From assembly GCA_015680685.1 (NCBI GenBank), contig MNCI01026470.1, positions 920 through 64,919 of the forward strand: DNA of 64,000 bases, given 5' to 3'. The position numbers and the translations under genes were made by a program. The notes beneath the pieces are model-generated. The model searched no databases. It saw only the letters and a program-made list of their open reading frames with translations, and was not told the DNA's origin. Of the stretch, positions 46,663 through 58,699 are shown piece by piece (position 1 is the stretch's first letter; the number at the start of each line of letters is the position of its first letter). Source of the DNA: Gnetum montanum. Taxonomy: Eukaryota; Streptophyta; Gnetopsida; Gnetales; Gnetaceae.

Positions 46663-48387
46663 TGTAGCGATCAAAAACATCAGCGGTTGGAACACCAAGG
46701 GGTTTGTGGGTGCATAGCCTCAACCCCACCTTCATGCATGGGCCATTGCTAGAAAATGGAAGCAAAGTGCCCTAAATGGTCTTGTTGATCAAATAAGGAC
46801 TTTTCTAGTTGCAATTGGGGCAATGGGTGCAACTTGGGGGGTGGCATGGTTAGTGAAAATGCAAGCGTAAACAACGCAAAATGGTGCTAAGTGTTAAAGC
46901 GGTGTTTTGCAGTGCTAAGTGTAGAGTGTAGCCATGGAACAGGGGTGAGCATACCCAAGGGTTTTGATTGAAACAAGGGTGTTAACCCATGGAGAATACT
47001 GCCCAAGCGTAGTATAGCATGATGATGTGTGAAAAAAATGCAAAAAGACACAAGAAAAATGCAAGAAAATGCTAGAAATGGGAGAGAGAAATGAAACACC
47101 ACCTCAAATGGGAGCGTAGTTAACTCAAAAAGGGTCTCAGAAGGTACATAGTGTACAATAGGTGTAGTGGAAGCATAGTCACAGTCTCGGTGGTGTTAGG
47201 CCATGAAGTTTGACACTCACCATGATGAACCATGCCTGCTAAGTTGGCCATCACAATGTACTGAGGCCATAGTGTACTATGCAGTGCAAGGCTGCAATAG
47301 GGTCATGGTGTACCATGTGGTGTAGGTATGCCTCTTTGCTGGTGTGATGTGGTCTAGGTCTCATTTTCCCATGAAGCCAAGTATCAAGATGCCAAAATGC
47401 TAAATGCCAAATGAAAGTGCCAATTGCTAACCCCTAAAACGTTGGGGGTCTAGGGGTCTTTATACAGCTAGGGTTAGCCCAAAATGTGGAATGACCACCA
47501 CATGGCAACACTGACCTCTACTACACTCCAATTAGAGCAACTAGTGCTACACTTTGGTGTGCTCTAGTGGAGCCTAAGAGAATACTGGACTATGACTACG
47601 CTACCAAGACTACATGTGCCAAGGTCAAAAAATATCATACAATGCAAAATAGTGTAATTTGGAGACTATGCTCCAGGACTATGATCTCCCCTCTTTCAAG
47701 TGTGATCGAGCATAGGTACAAGTTTGGGACATAGGGGATGCAAAGAAAGTGCAAGTTGCTAATCCTGCTTGTTGGAGGAGTGCTGGAGTTGTAATGAAGA
47801 CCTGTGCTGAGCTTTGAAAGCTTTTGGAGGTAATTCCAAATTGTTACACTAGCTACACTTTGGAACATAGCCCAACAGTTAGGCAAATTTTGCAAAGAAC
47901 TGAAGTCCATTGTTGCTATGCTTGCCACACTCATGAGCATAGAAGGGTGGGATAGGGCGTAGCATGGACACTTAGAAAAATCTGGCAAGAATTTTAGTCC
48001 TTGTTCTTGCTATGCTAGCTATGCTCGAGAGTATAGTAGGAGGGGTAGTTTCAAGAGTTGCCTCTTCCATGCTAAGCTAGCTTGACAACTTCTGGCTCGA
48101 CACTAGTGCAAACTAGCCACCAGGGTGTTGCTATGCTTGCTATGCTTAAGAGTGTAGCAAGGAAGAATAGGAGCATCGCAAGACACTTAGAACAATATCT
48201 ATAGTTGCTATTGACATGTAGAAAATTTTGTAGATCTAGTCATGAGTTTCATGCTACACTAGCTATTCTCTGAAGTGTAGCAAGCACAATGAGAGCATAG
48301 CACAACACTTGGAAAAAATTTGTCTTGTGTTGACACTTAGATAAATCTATAGTTGAAGTGTTGTTGCTTGAATTTGGTGGTGTTTCA
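46663..48387 (-). repeat. 5' LTR of element B (1725 bp)
   Basis: Plus strand starts TGTAGCGATCAAAAACATC and ends GGTGGTGTTTCA. The minus-strand TATA is the diverged GCTGTATAAAGACC (about 47456-47469). It lacks some units present in the other LTR. Confidence 0.9.
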
Positions 48388-51305
48388 CTAATAGAACAAT
48401 CACAATGAGGGGAAGCACTAGGACCCGTGCCAAGGCTTGAAGTCACTTTGATTCAAGCTTGCCTTGACATCATTAGGTCCCAAGAAGTTCAATGATTAGT
48501 TCTTCAAGAAATCAACTTTAAGGCATTTCCTAGAGAAATCTCTAGTAGACATCAAAACACAACTGCAAATCTCTCACATGTGTCCAATCATCACATCCAG
48601 TGGGGAATGGCACATGGGAGAGACATATCCCTTCTAGAGCAATAGAAGGCTAGGATCCACAGTAAAGATTAAGGACATCCAGGTGTCCTACTGGGTCAAA
48701 GCTATTATGCAAGCACTAGGGTTGCCTAACATTGGGACACAATTGGCAGAACTATCAACAAAAGGTGATCCTAAGGCCAAAAAGGAGTGGACTTAGTAGT
48801 GCTATGGGGTTGACTATGAGGAGTATAGTGCACTCACATCGGTGAAGTGCATCTATTTCAAAATTGTGGCCTATCACCTTAATCCAATGGTGAGGCTAAG
48901 CAAGGTGACTGCCTTTTCTGCCCAAGCATGCATCACTCAAAGTGGGAAATTTCCTATCAACCTTCCACAACTCATCTATTTGGAGATTGAAAAGCACTTC
49001 AAGGAAAATGAATGTAAAAGAAAAACCCTGCCCTTTTCATGCCTCATCCAAAAATTGTACAAAAGGGTAGGAATCATTCGTTATGCCAACAACACAATTA
49101 GACATGCTCCTTTGGCTTCATTGTTTGAAATCATGAAGGAAAAGATGCCAAATATAATTCAAGAAGAGAAGCAGCCACCACCACTGCCTACTCAAGAAAC
49201 AACATTGAAGGCCTATGTAGCCATTAAGCACTTACACAAAATTTGAGAATAACTCTTAAGTGAGCAAGAGCAGTGTGCAGGAATGAGTAGTGCAGATCCA
49301 TCTGTGTATCAACCAAAAATGAGTCACCTTAACGAGGTGACTCGAATAATTACCTAGATAGAGAGGGGTGGACTAATATTCTTTACTTAGCGAACACAAT
49401 TACTTGTGAGGTCTGATCCCAATGCTCGAGAGGTAAAAATGTCACTATCAAAACACCATTTATTCCTAAAAATCTCTGGGAATGCTACCACCTTTTCAAT
49501 GCATTTGGAGGAAGGTGAAGGGACCACTATCTTGGTGATGCAACACCAAGGACAAGAGAAGGTAGCTGAAGTAGTTGCTAACTGTGTCGTCAAAGCACTT
49601 AATACACCTGTGGCATCTGTAGCAGATGTATCTACACTTCAAGATGTGTAGACTTTTGTTGGCATAGTTAGCAAGAAGTTGAACGTAGCCTAGCATGAAG
49701 AATTATTGGATCAACTGGTGGGGATCAGGCAATTAATTCTAGATATTTTTGATTTTCTAGATAACATCACCACAACCTAGTCAGAGCTACTAAATGCAAG
49801 GGGAAAATGCATCATTCTAAAGGGGCAACTTAAAATGGCTAAAGCACAAAATCAACACTTGGCCATGGAGGTTTCCGAATTACATGCCTACCTTACTGAT
49901 CCTACGCTCCTCAACCCAACAATAACTAGAGATGAAGCTTTCTAATAGCTTCAAGAATGACTCAAGAAGGCTGAGGAGGAAGTATTCATGACCATCTTCA
50001 ACTAGTCCATAGTAGAGGTAAAGACACATTTAGTTTATAAGGACTTAGCTCATATGTGCTAGGAGAATGAAACTTTGACCACATAAAATCATTGCTTGGA
50101 CAATGTTGATGCTCAAAAGGAACAAATGAAAGAATTTATTCATCAACAATAGGAGCAGCTTACTAGGGTGAATATGAAATTGAGGAAGTTGGCCACAGAG
50201 AATCAAAATCTGTTAATGGAGGAAGTTCGTGCCTTGCACCAGAAGTCTACTATCAAAATTGCTGCCTAGAAGAATGAAGCCTTAAAGTTTGAAAAAGTTA
50301 AAGATTGCTACAAATACTAGGTTGGTCTATAGAAGGAAGTCAATGAAAAGCACATCCAAATGGCAAAGGAAAAAATAAATGAAACCCTCCAGCAACTCCA
50401 ACAAGGGAAAGAAGTATGGCAGCTCATTGTTGATGCCTACAATAAAGTGGAGATCCACCTAAAGGAGTTGCAAATAGAAGAAATGATAGAGTACATGGAG
50501 TTGGCCAACCTCCGCTATGTAACCTTGGCTATCCTAACTGTTGGATGGCCATTGTCAAAGTTAGAAAAATAGGTGGCTAGCTCGTATTTGCTATACGAGG
50601 CAAAGTTCAAGCATCATAAAGACACCAAGTAGAAGCTTGACACTACAAACACTAAACTCAAAGTTTTCAAAGCACGATTCATAGATCAATGATCAACTAT
50701 TGAGAACCTAGCCAAAAGGATGAATGATTACTAGAAGCTAAAAGATATAGTCAGAGTGTTCAACATTGAACACAAACAATTCACTACATGGTTCATCAAC
50801 ATAAAGGAGTTGTTTCCAGCAATCCCATGTCCTTGGGATGTGCCCGTCTTGACCCACATTGGCAAAGCTGCATGGATGGTGCACGATCCCAAAAGTAAGA
50901 AGGAGAAAATGAAAGCACTGCTAGATGCTTTCTACCTTCCACTAGAAGTTGTAGTAGTAGCAGGATAGCCAAAGCCACCTTAACCACTGCATGTGCATGA
51001 AGCTAGTGAAGGTCCCTCAAAACCTCAAGAGCCCCTCAAAACCTCAAGAGCCATTGTTGCATGGGACTATCTAATCTTCTCCACCAAACTTCATGCCATC
51101 AAGGAACATGTTGTTTGATTTTGAAAAGTGATGTCATGGTGATCAAATTTGTGTCATGAACACTACCATTTTTGTAATGTATTAATGCATACACTCAAGC
51201 ACTCTATTTTTGTTAAGTCAATTTGTTTTGTTTATGAAAAGTTAGTCAATAATCCCATACCTTCCCAATTTTGTAAAAGAACTTGAGGATAAGTTTTCAT
51301 TCAGT

Positions 51306-51315
51306 CATGGGGCTA
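51306..51315 (+). promoter_or_regulatory. 3' polypurine tract of element A
   Basis: CATGGGGCTA directly precedes the TG of the 3' LTR. It resembles TCGTGGGGGTA at the same place in element D. Confidence 0.65.
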
Positions 51316-52236
51316 TGATGAGCTACAATTTGGTTGGCTGCATCAATTGAGGCCTCGTCGATGTTGTCTCATTGACACATCATATCATGCATTGACGAGG
51401 CCCCATCGATGCAATGTTCATGTTTCGCTTATAAATACGCACCCTCTAACTGCATTTATGACATCTAGATTTTAGTAGTAGTGAAGCTCTTACAGTTTGT
51501 TCATTTGAGAGTTAGAATTTTTCTCCCAAGTGCTTGCAGTAGGAGTTATTGAGTGTAAAGATCTTTATTTGAGCATTATTATACTTGAGCACAATAGTAT
51601 GTGTGGCGATAAAGACGAGCTTTCTAATAAACCTTGCAGCATTCTTGATAGATTAGATATTTCATTTGTGCATTTAATGCTTTCAATTATTTATTAAAAA
51701 TTTTTAGTTATTTACTAAATGTTTTCTCATAATTAAGCTAATTAAGATAATTGAGCAAAGTAAGCTACATAGATTAAATACATAAGTACGACAACTTCAA
51801 GTGTAACACGTATTCGGTTGGTAATCCCAATAACGTTATTGCTTGGCAAGCCTAGTAGCATAGTGTTTGGTAACCTAGTAGTGGATATGTGGGTTTAGGA
51901 CATGTGCTTAAAGTGGGACCAGATGCTTATGTTAGGACTAGTTAGATACTAGTTAATTAGTTAATTTAAATTAGTTAATCCAATCACTTTTTATCTTCCA
52001 ATGAACACCAAACCATAAAATACAAAATGATAAAAATCAAATTCCTCAATTACACTTAACCATACTGATGTATGTCACAAGTGTAATTGGAAAGACAATG
52101 ATTGACCTTAAGGCAAAGATTCACTTTCTAGAAGACTAGTGCACTAGAAACTATGAAGTCCATGGAATTCAATCGAATCGTGCATGAACACTTGTGATTC
52201 ATATGGTTGGGCGTAGGGGTACCTTGCCACTCATCA
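51316..52236 (+). repeat. 3' LTR of element A (921 bp)
   Basis: Starts TGATGAGCTACAA and ends GCCACTCATCA. TATAAATA at 51430-51437 is preceded by AGGCCCCATCGATGCAATG (51398-51416), with related GAGGCCTCGTCGATG just upstream (51350-51364). It has about 17 bp more than the 5' LTR, mainly in the U3 near 51340-51385. Confidence 0.95.
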
Positions 52237-53300
52237 ACATTGTTTGTGAGTTTACTTATCTGCATATAATTTTCTTTACAATTATTCTTACAATATGCTT
52301 TTACCTACTAGTTTTATTTTATAGCCTTTTTACATCTACCACTTAGGTTTATAAATCCAAAACAGTAGTTGTAGTCACACTATGTGACAACAATGAAAGA
52401 GTACCAAAATGTCCATATATTTATGGCCATGGTTGCACTATGCAACATACAATTGCATAAACAATACATGGTCTTTATGACCTCTATAGTCAAATGAAAA
52501 TAACTATAATAGAAATAAAGGAAAACATGGTAGGGTGTAACTGGTCCCATAGTAGCCAAATTTGGGCCATAGGGGAGGGAGAGGAAAGGTCATCATCTAC
52601 ATCATAGCCAATCATCATCATAACTTGGGGCCTACAAATAATAAAAATGTGCAACCATTAGCATCAGGAATAGCCATGAATATAACCATTAAAGTATGAA
52701 ACAACCTTGAAATTGAAAAAGTGTGAAAATTAACAATTTTGACATGGCAACCAAATTATAAGTTAGCCAGATGCATGCTGATGTTATGTAGCATTCAATA
52801 ATGTGGAACAAGTAATGGTAAATTTGGATAACTTGAAAAATGTCTTAAGGATAAATAACCCCTATAATTATTATCCAAAGATATGTTAACTATTCAAATG
52901 AAAAATGAGAAAATGCTTCACCACCATCTTGGTGATGGGTAGTTTTAAAGATCAACAATGACATGATTGTGCAAGATTGAAAGCTAGTTTTTGATTGTTT
53001 TGGAAGTAGCTCATGATGAATCTCATGGTTCTTTCATTGGGTGAGGTTAGTCTCTGTGCTATGCCCTTCTCCACCAATTTATTATTTGGATTTAGAGGAG
53101 TTGAAATTTTATTACTTGTGCCAACTCTTTCAATCTATTGGAACAATCTAAAATAACCACTAGATTTGCAATGTGAATGACAATGGCGATGGCAATGGTA
53201 ATGACAGATCTGTGACAGGGCATATATCAAAGCATGGCTATGGGAGGGGAACAAGATGTGTCCAAAAATGAATCAAGTTTGGCAAAACACAATTAAGCTT
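52237..53300. other. Unassigned DNA right of element A
   Basis: I see no gene or recognisable element. It may be the 3' non-coding part of element C, interrupted by A, but that is inferred only from the shared minisatellite further right. Confidence 0.35.
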
Positions 53301-53375
53301 TCCAATCATCTCTTCCGTCACATGATCAGATTTGGGAACTGTCAGGGATGCCTGTCCAAGCCTTGAGGGGCTCTA

Positions 53376-54057
53376 GCTTATCTACATGTTTAATTTGGCC
53401 TTTAGGGAATTTATGTTCGATGGTGACCCCATGCTTTTAGCCATGACTACCATGAACGCCACCCTCATCCTTGTGGCTCTAAGAAATATAGTAATAATAA
53501 CCCACAACCATAAAAACCCATCAAACCCCCTAACCCACACTGGGGCAATGTTGCCAGCATAGCTAAGGGGGGTCCAGATCCTGATATTGTTGGGTGCATA
53601 CCTGTATTTACAGTCACTGAAGAAGTAGGCTTGTCTAACATTTTGGACAATCAAAACTCAGACATGAGCCACAATGGTTCATCATCAGGAAATAAAAGCC
53701 CCAAGCTAGAAGATTTTCTGGGCTATGCTTCACATTATGCTAGAGACACAGGTGGAGCAACCATGGGGCCACTGAATCTGAACTCTATTTACTTTGCTCA
53801 TGATAATAATCATGATGGCTGTGACACAAGAGATGAGTTGCAAGGTGGTGGTACTGGTACTGGTAGCCTACTTGAGCTAGGGAAGGAAAGCAAGGATAGG
53901 ATTCTCATGGGTTACAACCTATACTTCAACATTGCCGCTGCTGATGCTGCTGAAAGTTTTGGGATCCAAAGTCTAAAATATGCTCATCATGATTCCAGTA
54001 ACAACGTCGATGTCCACACCATTCACATCATGCAGCATTCACACCGTGCTTCCCACT
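53376..54057 (+). pseudogene. N-terminal fragment of an AINTEGUMENTA-like AP2 transcription factor gene
   Basis: The open frame 53631-54057 (no ATG; it reads in from upstream) carries SPKLEDFLG at about 53700, the euANT3 signature of the ANT/PLETHORA/BABY BOOM branch. It is followed by a Gly-Gly-Ala-Thr-Met-Gly and SIYF stretch, like the LDSIYY segment of these proteins. Upstream the same frame continues leftward to about 53514 (KPPNPHWGN, ESKS-free) to a stop; an ATG at 53386 with MFNLAF could be a degraded start. The DNA-binding AP2 domains and the TFGQRTS motif are absent downstream, so only the first-exon part remains. It looks like a captured or broken gene fragment, more open and Gly/Asp/Asn/Ser-rich than anything around it. 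No function is expected. Confidence 0.6.
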
Positions 54058-54560
54058 AGTTGCCGTTCTAGTTGCTGAAACCATCCTTCCAACCACTCGT
54101 CTCTGGCTAGGCCCAGCCTAGCCAGAATGGTTGCGGTAAATGAAAATCACACTAGAGCCACGTTGGCCAGTGTGGTCACTATAAATAGCAACCACTCTAT
54201 AGCCATGCTGGCCAAAATGGAAACAACACCAATGGCCAGCGTGGTTTACACCAATGCCAGCGTAGTCCCTCATTCGTCGCCTACCCCTGTGCCATTCTAG
54301 CATGATGAAGCCGGTCCATGTGCCTGTTACCCTCGCCGAAATGCACATCATCCATGCTAGGTCCACTGTGGTGGCATTGGAACTGCTGCTATGACTTGCC
54401 TCTCTCACACATGCCATGCCATGCCTACCTCTTTTCCCACTTGCACTGCCATACCTTGCCCGTTTGTCGTTGAGCCGCAGCAGTTCACTCTGCCCTCACT
54501 ACCACCATGCACCCATGCACGCTTGCACCGCACAGCCCGAATAACACAACCACGCTTCCT
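54058..54560 (+). other. GC-richer non-coding stretch with GGCCAGCGTGGT repeats
   Basis: Units of the form GCCACGTTGGCCAGTGTGGT, CCATGCTGGCCAAAATGG and ATGGCCAGCGTGGTTTAC recur from 54155 to 54275. A CACTATAAATAGC word is at about 54177. Less AT-rich than the neighbouring DNA. No gene is supported. Confidence 0.4.
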
Positions 54561-54835
54561 TTGCACCCTGTCTCATAGAAGGGCAATGAAAAATAAAAAA
54601 ATAAGAATTAAAAAATATAAAAAAAGAAAAAGAAAAATCAAAATCATAAAAATATTAAATTATAAAAAAATACATATATGTGCACTATTTCACCTTGTTT
54701 CACAGAGTTTGCAATGTTTTATTTCATTTTGGCTGATTATTTTAACTTAAAATTTACCTCAATATTAGTTTATGTCACTTTGTTTTACTAAGCTTTTCTT
54801 TGCTTTAACCTTGCCCATTGAAATAGGCCTTCCTA

Positions 54836-55270
54836 TCATGGCCTTTCAAGGCCTTAAACTGGCACCATGGTCAACTAAGGCTTAAAATTGGCAAATCCAT
54901 GGCCTATTGAGGCCTTAAATTGGCATCATAGCCTACTAAGGTCTAAAATTGGCAAAACCATGGCCTGCTAAGGCCTAAAAATGGTAAAACCATGGCCCGC
55001 TAAGGCCTAAAATTGGTGATATCATAGCTTGCTAAGGCCTAAAATTGGCAAAACTATGGCCTGCTAAGGCTTAAAACTGGTAAAACCATGGCCTACTAAG
55101 GCCTAAAATTGGTGATATCATGGCTTGCTAAGGCCTAAAACTAGAAAAACCATGACCTACTTAGGCCTTAAATTGGCACCATGGTCCACTAAGGCCTAAA
55201 ACTAGCAAAACCACGATCCATGAAAGCATAAAATTGGCAATATCATGGCCCACTAAGACCTAAAATTGGC
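54836..55270 (+). repeat. 33-bp minisatellite array, about 13 copies
   Basis: Units alternate GGCCTAAAATTGGCAAAACC, ATGGCCTGCTAA and GGTGATATCATGGC-type forms with a period near 32-33 bp. The same unit occurs in three copies at 29420-29530. Tandem repeats are typical of the 3' untranslated regions of Tat/Ogre elements. Confidence 0.85.
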
Positions 55271-58200
55271 AAAATGTGACCTCGGTTGACCATGTTGGGC
55301 CATGTGTTGCCTACCTTGCCTTGATTGGCCTTATTTGGCCTTGTTTTCCACTATGTTTTAACCTTACTTTACGTTATTGTCTATCGTTGTCATGTCATTT
55401 AGTGACATTTGATCTTATGTTCATCATTTTTTCATCATTTGGCATCACTTGGAACTTAATTGGCTTGATTTGACATCATTTGATGACCTTTGACATCATT
55501 AAGGTCTTATTTGACCATGTTTGACATCATTTTACGAGTTTTAACTATCATTTGGCCTTCATTCAACCCTATCCTACACCCTATTTTCCCTAACCCATCT
55601 ATTATAACATTTGTTGATCATGTTTGAAACTTGTTTGACCTATGAGTTAATGTGTTTTGGCTCATATATGCATTATTGTTAATGTATTTTTACATTATTT
55701 AACAATTTTATTACACAAGTGCCACTCGATGTGCTTATGTTCTCATGTAGGATGAAGCTAGGAGAATGAGAAAGCAAACTTAACTAGTCTTAAAGTCTAA
55801 ATAAATTCCTCTTTTGATGTTGTTAGGCCAAATTGGCCTTACATATCCAAACCTTAAGCCTGAAACCATTCTACTATGTAGCTATAACACCTTGAAGTAG
55901 CTTGACAACCATTGACCTTGAAGCTAGAAACATCATGAAGGATCCCTTAGTCAAAGTTTCCATCTAAGACCAAGATGGTAAGGAGAAAACACATAGGACC
56001 AAGTTACTCACTAGAACTTAAGCCTACTCATGATATCATAAAACCCTTATTATGTAAAATCAAAGCCATCACATAGCCCTAATTATGTCTAACACTCACA
56101 TGTTTACTTGTAGTGTTGTTTATCATTGTTGACAAGTTGCAAAAATTGACCAACATTGATGACTATGATGATCTACAACAAGGGAGCCTACATGCTTTCT
56201 CTCTTTCTCTTTTTGTTTGGCACAATGAATGAAATACAAAATTTTGTAAATGTGATGCACATTGCATAGATGTTCCTATGTTGTAATGATGGTGACCTAT
56301 TGTGGCCTGGCTTTCTGGATGTCTCATGTAGTCCTATGCATCATATTGTAAGAACATGTTTTCTTTATTCAGTTTTCTTGTTCTCTTGGAGTTGTTCTTT
56401 TTGGAGGAGGCTTGGAGTCATTGCAAAGGTGCAACTCATTATGACAGCAAGTCACCATGTAACCTCAACATGCAAGATTCGGTGAGTTTGTCCTACTATG
56501 TCAAGAGTGCTTATTCCATTTCCATCCTATTATAATTTCTTGAACCTAACCCCATAGCCTAATCATAACCTCCCTTACCTTGAGTAACAATGTTGACCAA
56601 TATATGAAACTTAAGCATTATGGCCATTTGACATCCCTTTGTTATGCTCCATCATCAAGTCCATCGAATGTAACACATCTCATTCGATGGAAAAACCATT
56701 AAGTCTGCCAGAAGTAACACATCTCATTCAATAGAAAAATGAAATCAAACTAGTCTTGGCAAAGAAACACAAAGGTTTCACCCCACAAAAAAATAGGGAA
56801 GTAAATTATCGAGAAGCTAGAATGATCAATGAAAATTAAAAGACAAACTAATCGCTCCGAACATGCAAAGGAAGGAGCCTAATAATAAAAGAAACCTTGG
56901 AGCAATGTGTTGGTTCCTCAAACACATTTCCAAGTGACCAACACTTCAAAACATGAAGTGCAAAACATTTATTGATTGACCAACATGTCAGTGTCATATC
57001 ATAGCCATGATGTCAACTATGGAATGCATTGTTAACTCTCATGACTATTTTCCTATGACCTCATTACCATATTCTCATCATAGCCTTATCTTGCCATCAT
57101 AAGTAATCTTTAGCATGGTTCAACACAACTAAATCAAGCATGGAGAGAGAACATCAGTGATGGGCCTACATTGGTGTTTTTTATTCTTTGTTAGTGCCTC
57201 TAGGGTCAATCCTCTAGATACCAACAAAGAGGGGCCAATGGAAGACCATAACAATTACATTTTATAACCTTATTTGAATTGTAATCCTCATCACATGAAA
57301 CTCAAGGCTAAAATTGCATTGTAAAATGTGAAGATTATAATCCAAGAGATGAAATTTTACATACTTTAGCTTTCTAGGCTAAAAAATGCCTCATAAGTCA
57401 TCAAAGCCTCAACCCCCAAGAGAAAAAAGTCATATTATGTCATATTTGAGCTTGGGGATGTCAAAAATGCCTTTTGGACTACTAAGATTGGCATTTTGAT
57501 GGGCTTTATGAGGGGTATAACATTTGCTATGTTGGAAACACTTATGGGGGATGTAACATCACCCATGCCCAAAATTGGGGGTATAACTCTTATCGCCTAG
57601 TGTTGCTATTGCACTCTCTCAATGTTGCATCTTTTCCCAAGCATTACTATAGCATGGCCCCAGTACTCTAGCATTGTTCCAACTTCAGCAGTAATTCTAC
57701 AGATTCAGTGTGGGTGTTATACCCTAGCATGGATGTTCTACCCTTAGTGTGGGTGTTGTACCCCCAGCGTGGGTGCCATATCCCTAGTGTGATTTCTGCA
57801 AGCCCAACATTTCTATTAGAAGGCTCATGGGTAAAATTCTCATTTACTATTTTTAGTAAATGGAATGGTTTTGGTATCTTGGGGGTATCAAAACTTATCA
57901 TACATAGACACCTACAACACCTACACATAACATCAATCTGTTAGCAATTAGGTAGAGAATTTGTAGTAAAATTTATAGCCATAAAATCTATATAACCCAA
58001 ACTTGTGTACCAGGAAAGGGTTCCATCATTTTTAAATCCCATAGCTTTGAAATTTCATTATAGGCACAAAGCTTTTGAGAGAAAATTGCAATGTGGTACC
58101 CATAGCCATTGTAACCCCTTTTACCCCCTTAAGATTGTGTGTGGTCCTAAAAAAATGTTTGCAACCTAAGCTTTAAGACTCTTAGCATGGCTCTTGTTTG

Positions 58201-58690
58201 CAGCCTAAAACCCTCACACATCTCACTATCCTACACATCAATGTTGTAGATCTAGTTAGGATTGTAGCAATTTTTCACACTTTTGAAAGTTGTGGAGCAT
58301 CCAGACTGTGGATCTAACTATGGCATCCAAGGCTACCTGCTTCAATAAACTTCAAGCCCCCCCAAAGTGCATCCCCCTTTGCATCCTTAGGCATTCCCTT
58401 ATACACATTTATGGACCTCCCTTTTTTTTATAATAAATTTCAAAGTCCTATTCATTGTGCAAGTTAATTTACGTTTTTTATATATTCTATGTATTATTTT
58501 ACATTAGACCTACATTATTTTCATTTTGCGTTATCTCTCTTTACATTTTTCTAAGTCCTTGGATAATTAGAAAGACTATTTAGGGCACCTCAGATCCTAG
58601 TTTTCAGAGGTCTTTGGAATCCAGCATTAAATTTGTTTCATTGGAATTTTCAATTTTCTAGCAACACAAGTTTTTAGGAATTAAAATTAG
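55271..58690. other. Unassigned non-coding DNA with several short repeats
   Basis: No gene is supported. It holds: TTGACATCATTT-rich degenerate repeats (55420-55540); two units of AAGTAACACATCTCATTC type (56668 and 56712) with CATCGAAT/ATTCGATG arms in the first; a near-perfect hairpin (57186-57231, arms CTTTGTTAGTGCCTCTAG and CTAGATACCAACAAAG); and about five units of GTGTGGGTGTTGTACCC (57705-57795). A 3' LTR for element C could hide here but I cannot define one. Confidence 0.4.
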
Positions 58691-58699
58691 TTTTGTATT

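Larger units (their letters stand above)
39010..48387 (-). mobile_element. Element B: nested Tat/Ogre-like LTR element carrying gag and protease only
   Basis: Two collinear LTRs (39010-40800 and 46663-48387) bound about 5.9 kb of internal DNA on the minus strand. In element sense the LTRs start TGAAACACCA and end CGCTACA. The internal part has a primer-site-like sequence, a leader with tandem repeats, gag, protease and a 3' untranslated region with minisatellites. No RT, RNase H or integrase exists, so it depended on relatives. It sits inside the aORF of element A, opposite in direction. The flanks (TTTAC left, CTAAT right) do not form a clear duplication. Confidence 0.88.
38835..50968 (+). 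pseudogene. aORF of element A, split by nested element B
   Basis: The start ATG at 38835 follows TGTGATTATAG. The N-terminal piece (38835-39009, MAPRSKCLHEEE, basic and acidic) is cut by element B and resumes at 48388. Coding length without B is about 2.75 kb, like D. After the insertion: VSYWVKAI-like VSYWV (about 48688) with QALGLPNIGTQLAELS; CIYFKIVAYHLNPM (48849); FPINLPQLIYLEIEKHF (48952-49002); FSCLIQKLYKRVGIIRYANN; a linker with LEEGEGTTILVMQHQGQ (49507-49557); a long charged coiled-coil-like part (49800-50470) ending in MELANLRYVTLAILTVG (50496-50546); and a C-terminal FPAIPCPWDV with AWMVHDPKSKKEK (50815-50910). No signal peptide or membrane span is apparent. Stops are common. Function unknown. 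Confidence 0.75.
29575..52236 (+). mobile_element. Element A: near-complete Athila-like LTR retrotransposon, host of nested element B
   Basis: Two LTRs of 904 and 921 bp in the same orientation bound the element. Flanks GCATT (29570-29574) and ACATT (52237-52241) form a 5-bp target site duplication with one transition. Inside are a primer site, gag, protease, RT, RNase H, integrase, a non-coding spacer with an internal promoter, the aORF and a polypurine tract. The nested element B occupies about 9.4 kb, so the original element was about 13.3 kb. All genes carry stops, so it is an old, dead copy. The LTRs differ at many positions, mostly C/T and G/A. Confidence 0.9.

Noticed and set aside
39005-48392. 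Target site duplication for element B
   Set aside because: Left flank TTTAC and right flank CTAAT do not match convincingly at any nearby frame.
53382-53654. 90-codon minus-strand frame with a hydrophobic stretch
   Set aside because: Antisense to the AP2-like fragment; no family resemblance.
54836-55270. CRISPR-like array
   Set aside because: Repeats abut without unique spacers and the context is plant retrotransposon DNA; it is a minisatellite.
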